A DNA stretch of 6,559 bases from Thermoleophilaceae bacterium. Its GTDB lineage: Bacteria; Actinomycetota; Thermoleophilia; Solirubrobacterales; Thermoleophilaceae. The translations under genes were made by a program, and so were the position numbers. Below, piece after piece: positions 5,961-6,559 of this stretch. Position 1 is the stretch's first letter, and the number at the start of each line of letters is the position of its first letter. Location of the stretch: NCBI GenBank assembly GCA_013696905.1, contig JACCXP010000168.1:1-6559 (forward strand). Reading direction: 5' to 3'. The notes under the pieces are model-generated. The model did no database searches and had not been told where the DNA came from. It saw only the letters and a program-made list of their open reading frames with translations.

Positions 5961-6559
5961 TCACTTGCCGTCCAGCAGACCGGCCGTTCTCGCCCAGCGG
6001 TACTTGGCCGCCAACACCTCCACCGGGGTCTCCGTCGTGTACGGGTATGCCGGAATCCCGTGCTCGAACAGGTGCGCCGAGGCTTCCTCGACCTCGACGT
6101 CTCCCGCCAGCGAGGCGACGACGGGCTTCTCGATCCCCTTGCCCCGCATCTCCTCGACCATGTCCGAGACGACCTCGGCAAACACCATCGGCGGGGTGAT
6201 GATCGTGTGCCAGTAGCCGACGACGATCGAGTCGATCCGATCGTCCTCGAGCCCGAGCCGGATCGTGTTCGCGTACGTCTCCGGAGGCTCTCCGCCGGTG
6301 ATGTCGACCGGGTTGCCGGCGGCGCCGAACGGCGGGATGAATTCGCGGAAGGCCGCGTCGAGATCGTCGGGCATCTCCATCAGCTTGAGCCCGTTGACGT
6401 AGCAGGCGTCCGAGAGCAGCACGCCCGAGCCACCGGCGCCCGTGATGATGACGACGTTCTCCCCGCCCGGCGTCGGCAGGACCGGCAGCGCCCTGGCGAA
6501 CTCGAGCATCTCGCGCAGCCCGCGCGCGCGCACGACCCCTGCCTGGCGCAGGATGTCGT
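5961..6559 (-). CDS. Acyl-CoA synthetase (NDP-forming), C-terminal part of alpha subunit (5' end outside window)
   Basis: The last 198 residues of a gene that enters from the right edge and stops at TGA (5961-5963). The frame stays open to the edge, where DILRQAGVVRARGLREML is typical of the linker into the last alpha-chain domain of acetate-CoA ligase (ADP-forming) type enzymes, so the GTG at 6533 is internal and not the start. GENVVIITGAGGSGVLLSDA (6408-6467 region), a later AAGNPVDITGG, and a final segment on a regulated Rossmann-like fold (KPVVASLAGDVEVEEA) fit the CoA-ligase-like domain 5. Such enzymes form acyl-CoA with ATP or GTP through a phosphohistidine, like SucCD. The protein ends after this domain with no ATP-grasp part, so an ATP-grasp beta chain must be encoded elsewhere (perhaps upstream) or fused ahead of this part. 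The acyl substrate cannot be told from this fragment. It is the first gene seen of the - strand run. Confidence 0.82.
   Translation of the reverse strand, partial: DILRQAGVVRARGLREMLEFARALPVLPTPGGENVVIITGAGGSGVLLSDACYVNGLKLMEMPDDLDAAFREFIPPFGAAGNPVDITGGEPPETYANTIRLGLEDDRIDSIVVGYWHTIITPPMVFAEVVSDMVEEMRGKGIEKPVVASLAGDVEVEEASAHLFEHGIPAYPYTTETPVEVLAAKYRWARTAGLLDGK

Larger units (their letters stand above)
742..6559 (-). other. Probable operon: acyl-CoA synthetase, Nramp-like, small membrane protein, sucC, sucD, panE-like
   Basis: Six genes in one direction with gaps of 53 and 66 bp and three overlapping junctions (TGATG, ATGA, GTGA). No intrinsic terminator with a T-run is visible between them. 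The promoter is expected upstream of the right edge and cannot be seen. A separate promoter for sucCD in the 66-bp gap is possible but no clear one was found, so the run could be two units that meet at 3749-3814. Confidence 0.6.

Noticed and set aside
6531..6533. GTG at 6533 as the start of a 190-residue gene
   Set aside because: The frame continues upstream to the window edge with family-like sequence (DILRQAGV), so the GTG is an internal valine codon.

Overview
The window is very GC-rich coding DNA from a bacterial chromosome, with almost no non-coding space. The protein style suggests a high-GC actinobacterium, possibly of the Thermoleophilia type, but that is an inference from the look of the sequences and was not tested by search. 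No tRNA, rRNA, CRISPR array, insertion sequence or phage gene is visible.

Layout. At the left edge, on the + strand, lies the C-terminal ~260 residues of a class I mannose-6-phosphate isomerase (1-788). Everything else is on the - strand and reads from right to left. In transcription order the genes are: the C-terminal end of an NDP-forming acyl-CoA synthetase alpha subunit (5961 to beyond the right edge); an 11-helix Nramp-related transporter that lacks the canonical metal-binding motifs (4411-5907); a small membrane protein of unknown function (3815-4411); the beta and alpha subunits of a succinyl-CoA synthetase type ligase, sucC and sucD (2585-3748 and 1713-2588); and a PanE/ApbA-type ketopantoate reductase homologue (742-1716). 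The last gene runs tail to tail into the isomerase gene, and the two overlap by 47 bp.

The six - strand genes look like one transcription unit. Junctions are TGATG (transporter/small membrane protein), ATGA (sucC/sucD) and GTGA (sucD/panE-like). The only gaps are 53 bp and 66 bp, and each leads into a strong Shine-Dalgarno sequence. The set combines two nucleotide-dependent acyl-CoA-forming ligases of the same superfamily, a transporter of uncertain substrate with a small membrane partner, and an NADP-type 2-oxoacid/2-hydroxyacid reductase. The simplest reading of sucCD is the TCA-cycle enzyme. The gene company makes it reasonable to ask whether this is a module for uptake and CoA activation of a carboxylate, with the orphan Nramp-like protein as its least explained part. 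That functional link is inference; the gene identities rest on visible motifs.
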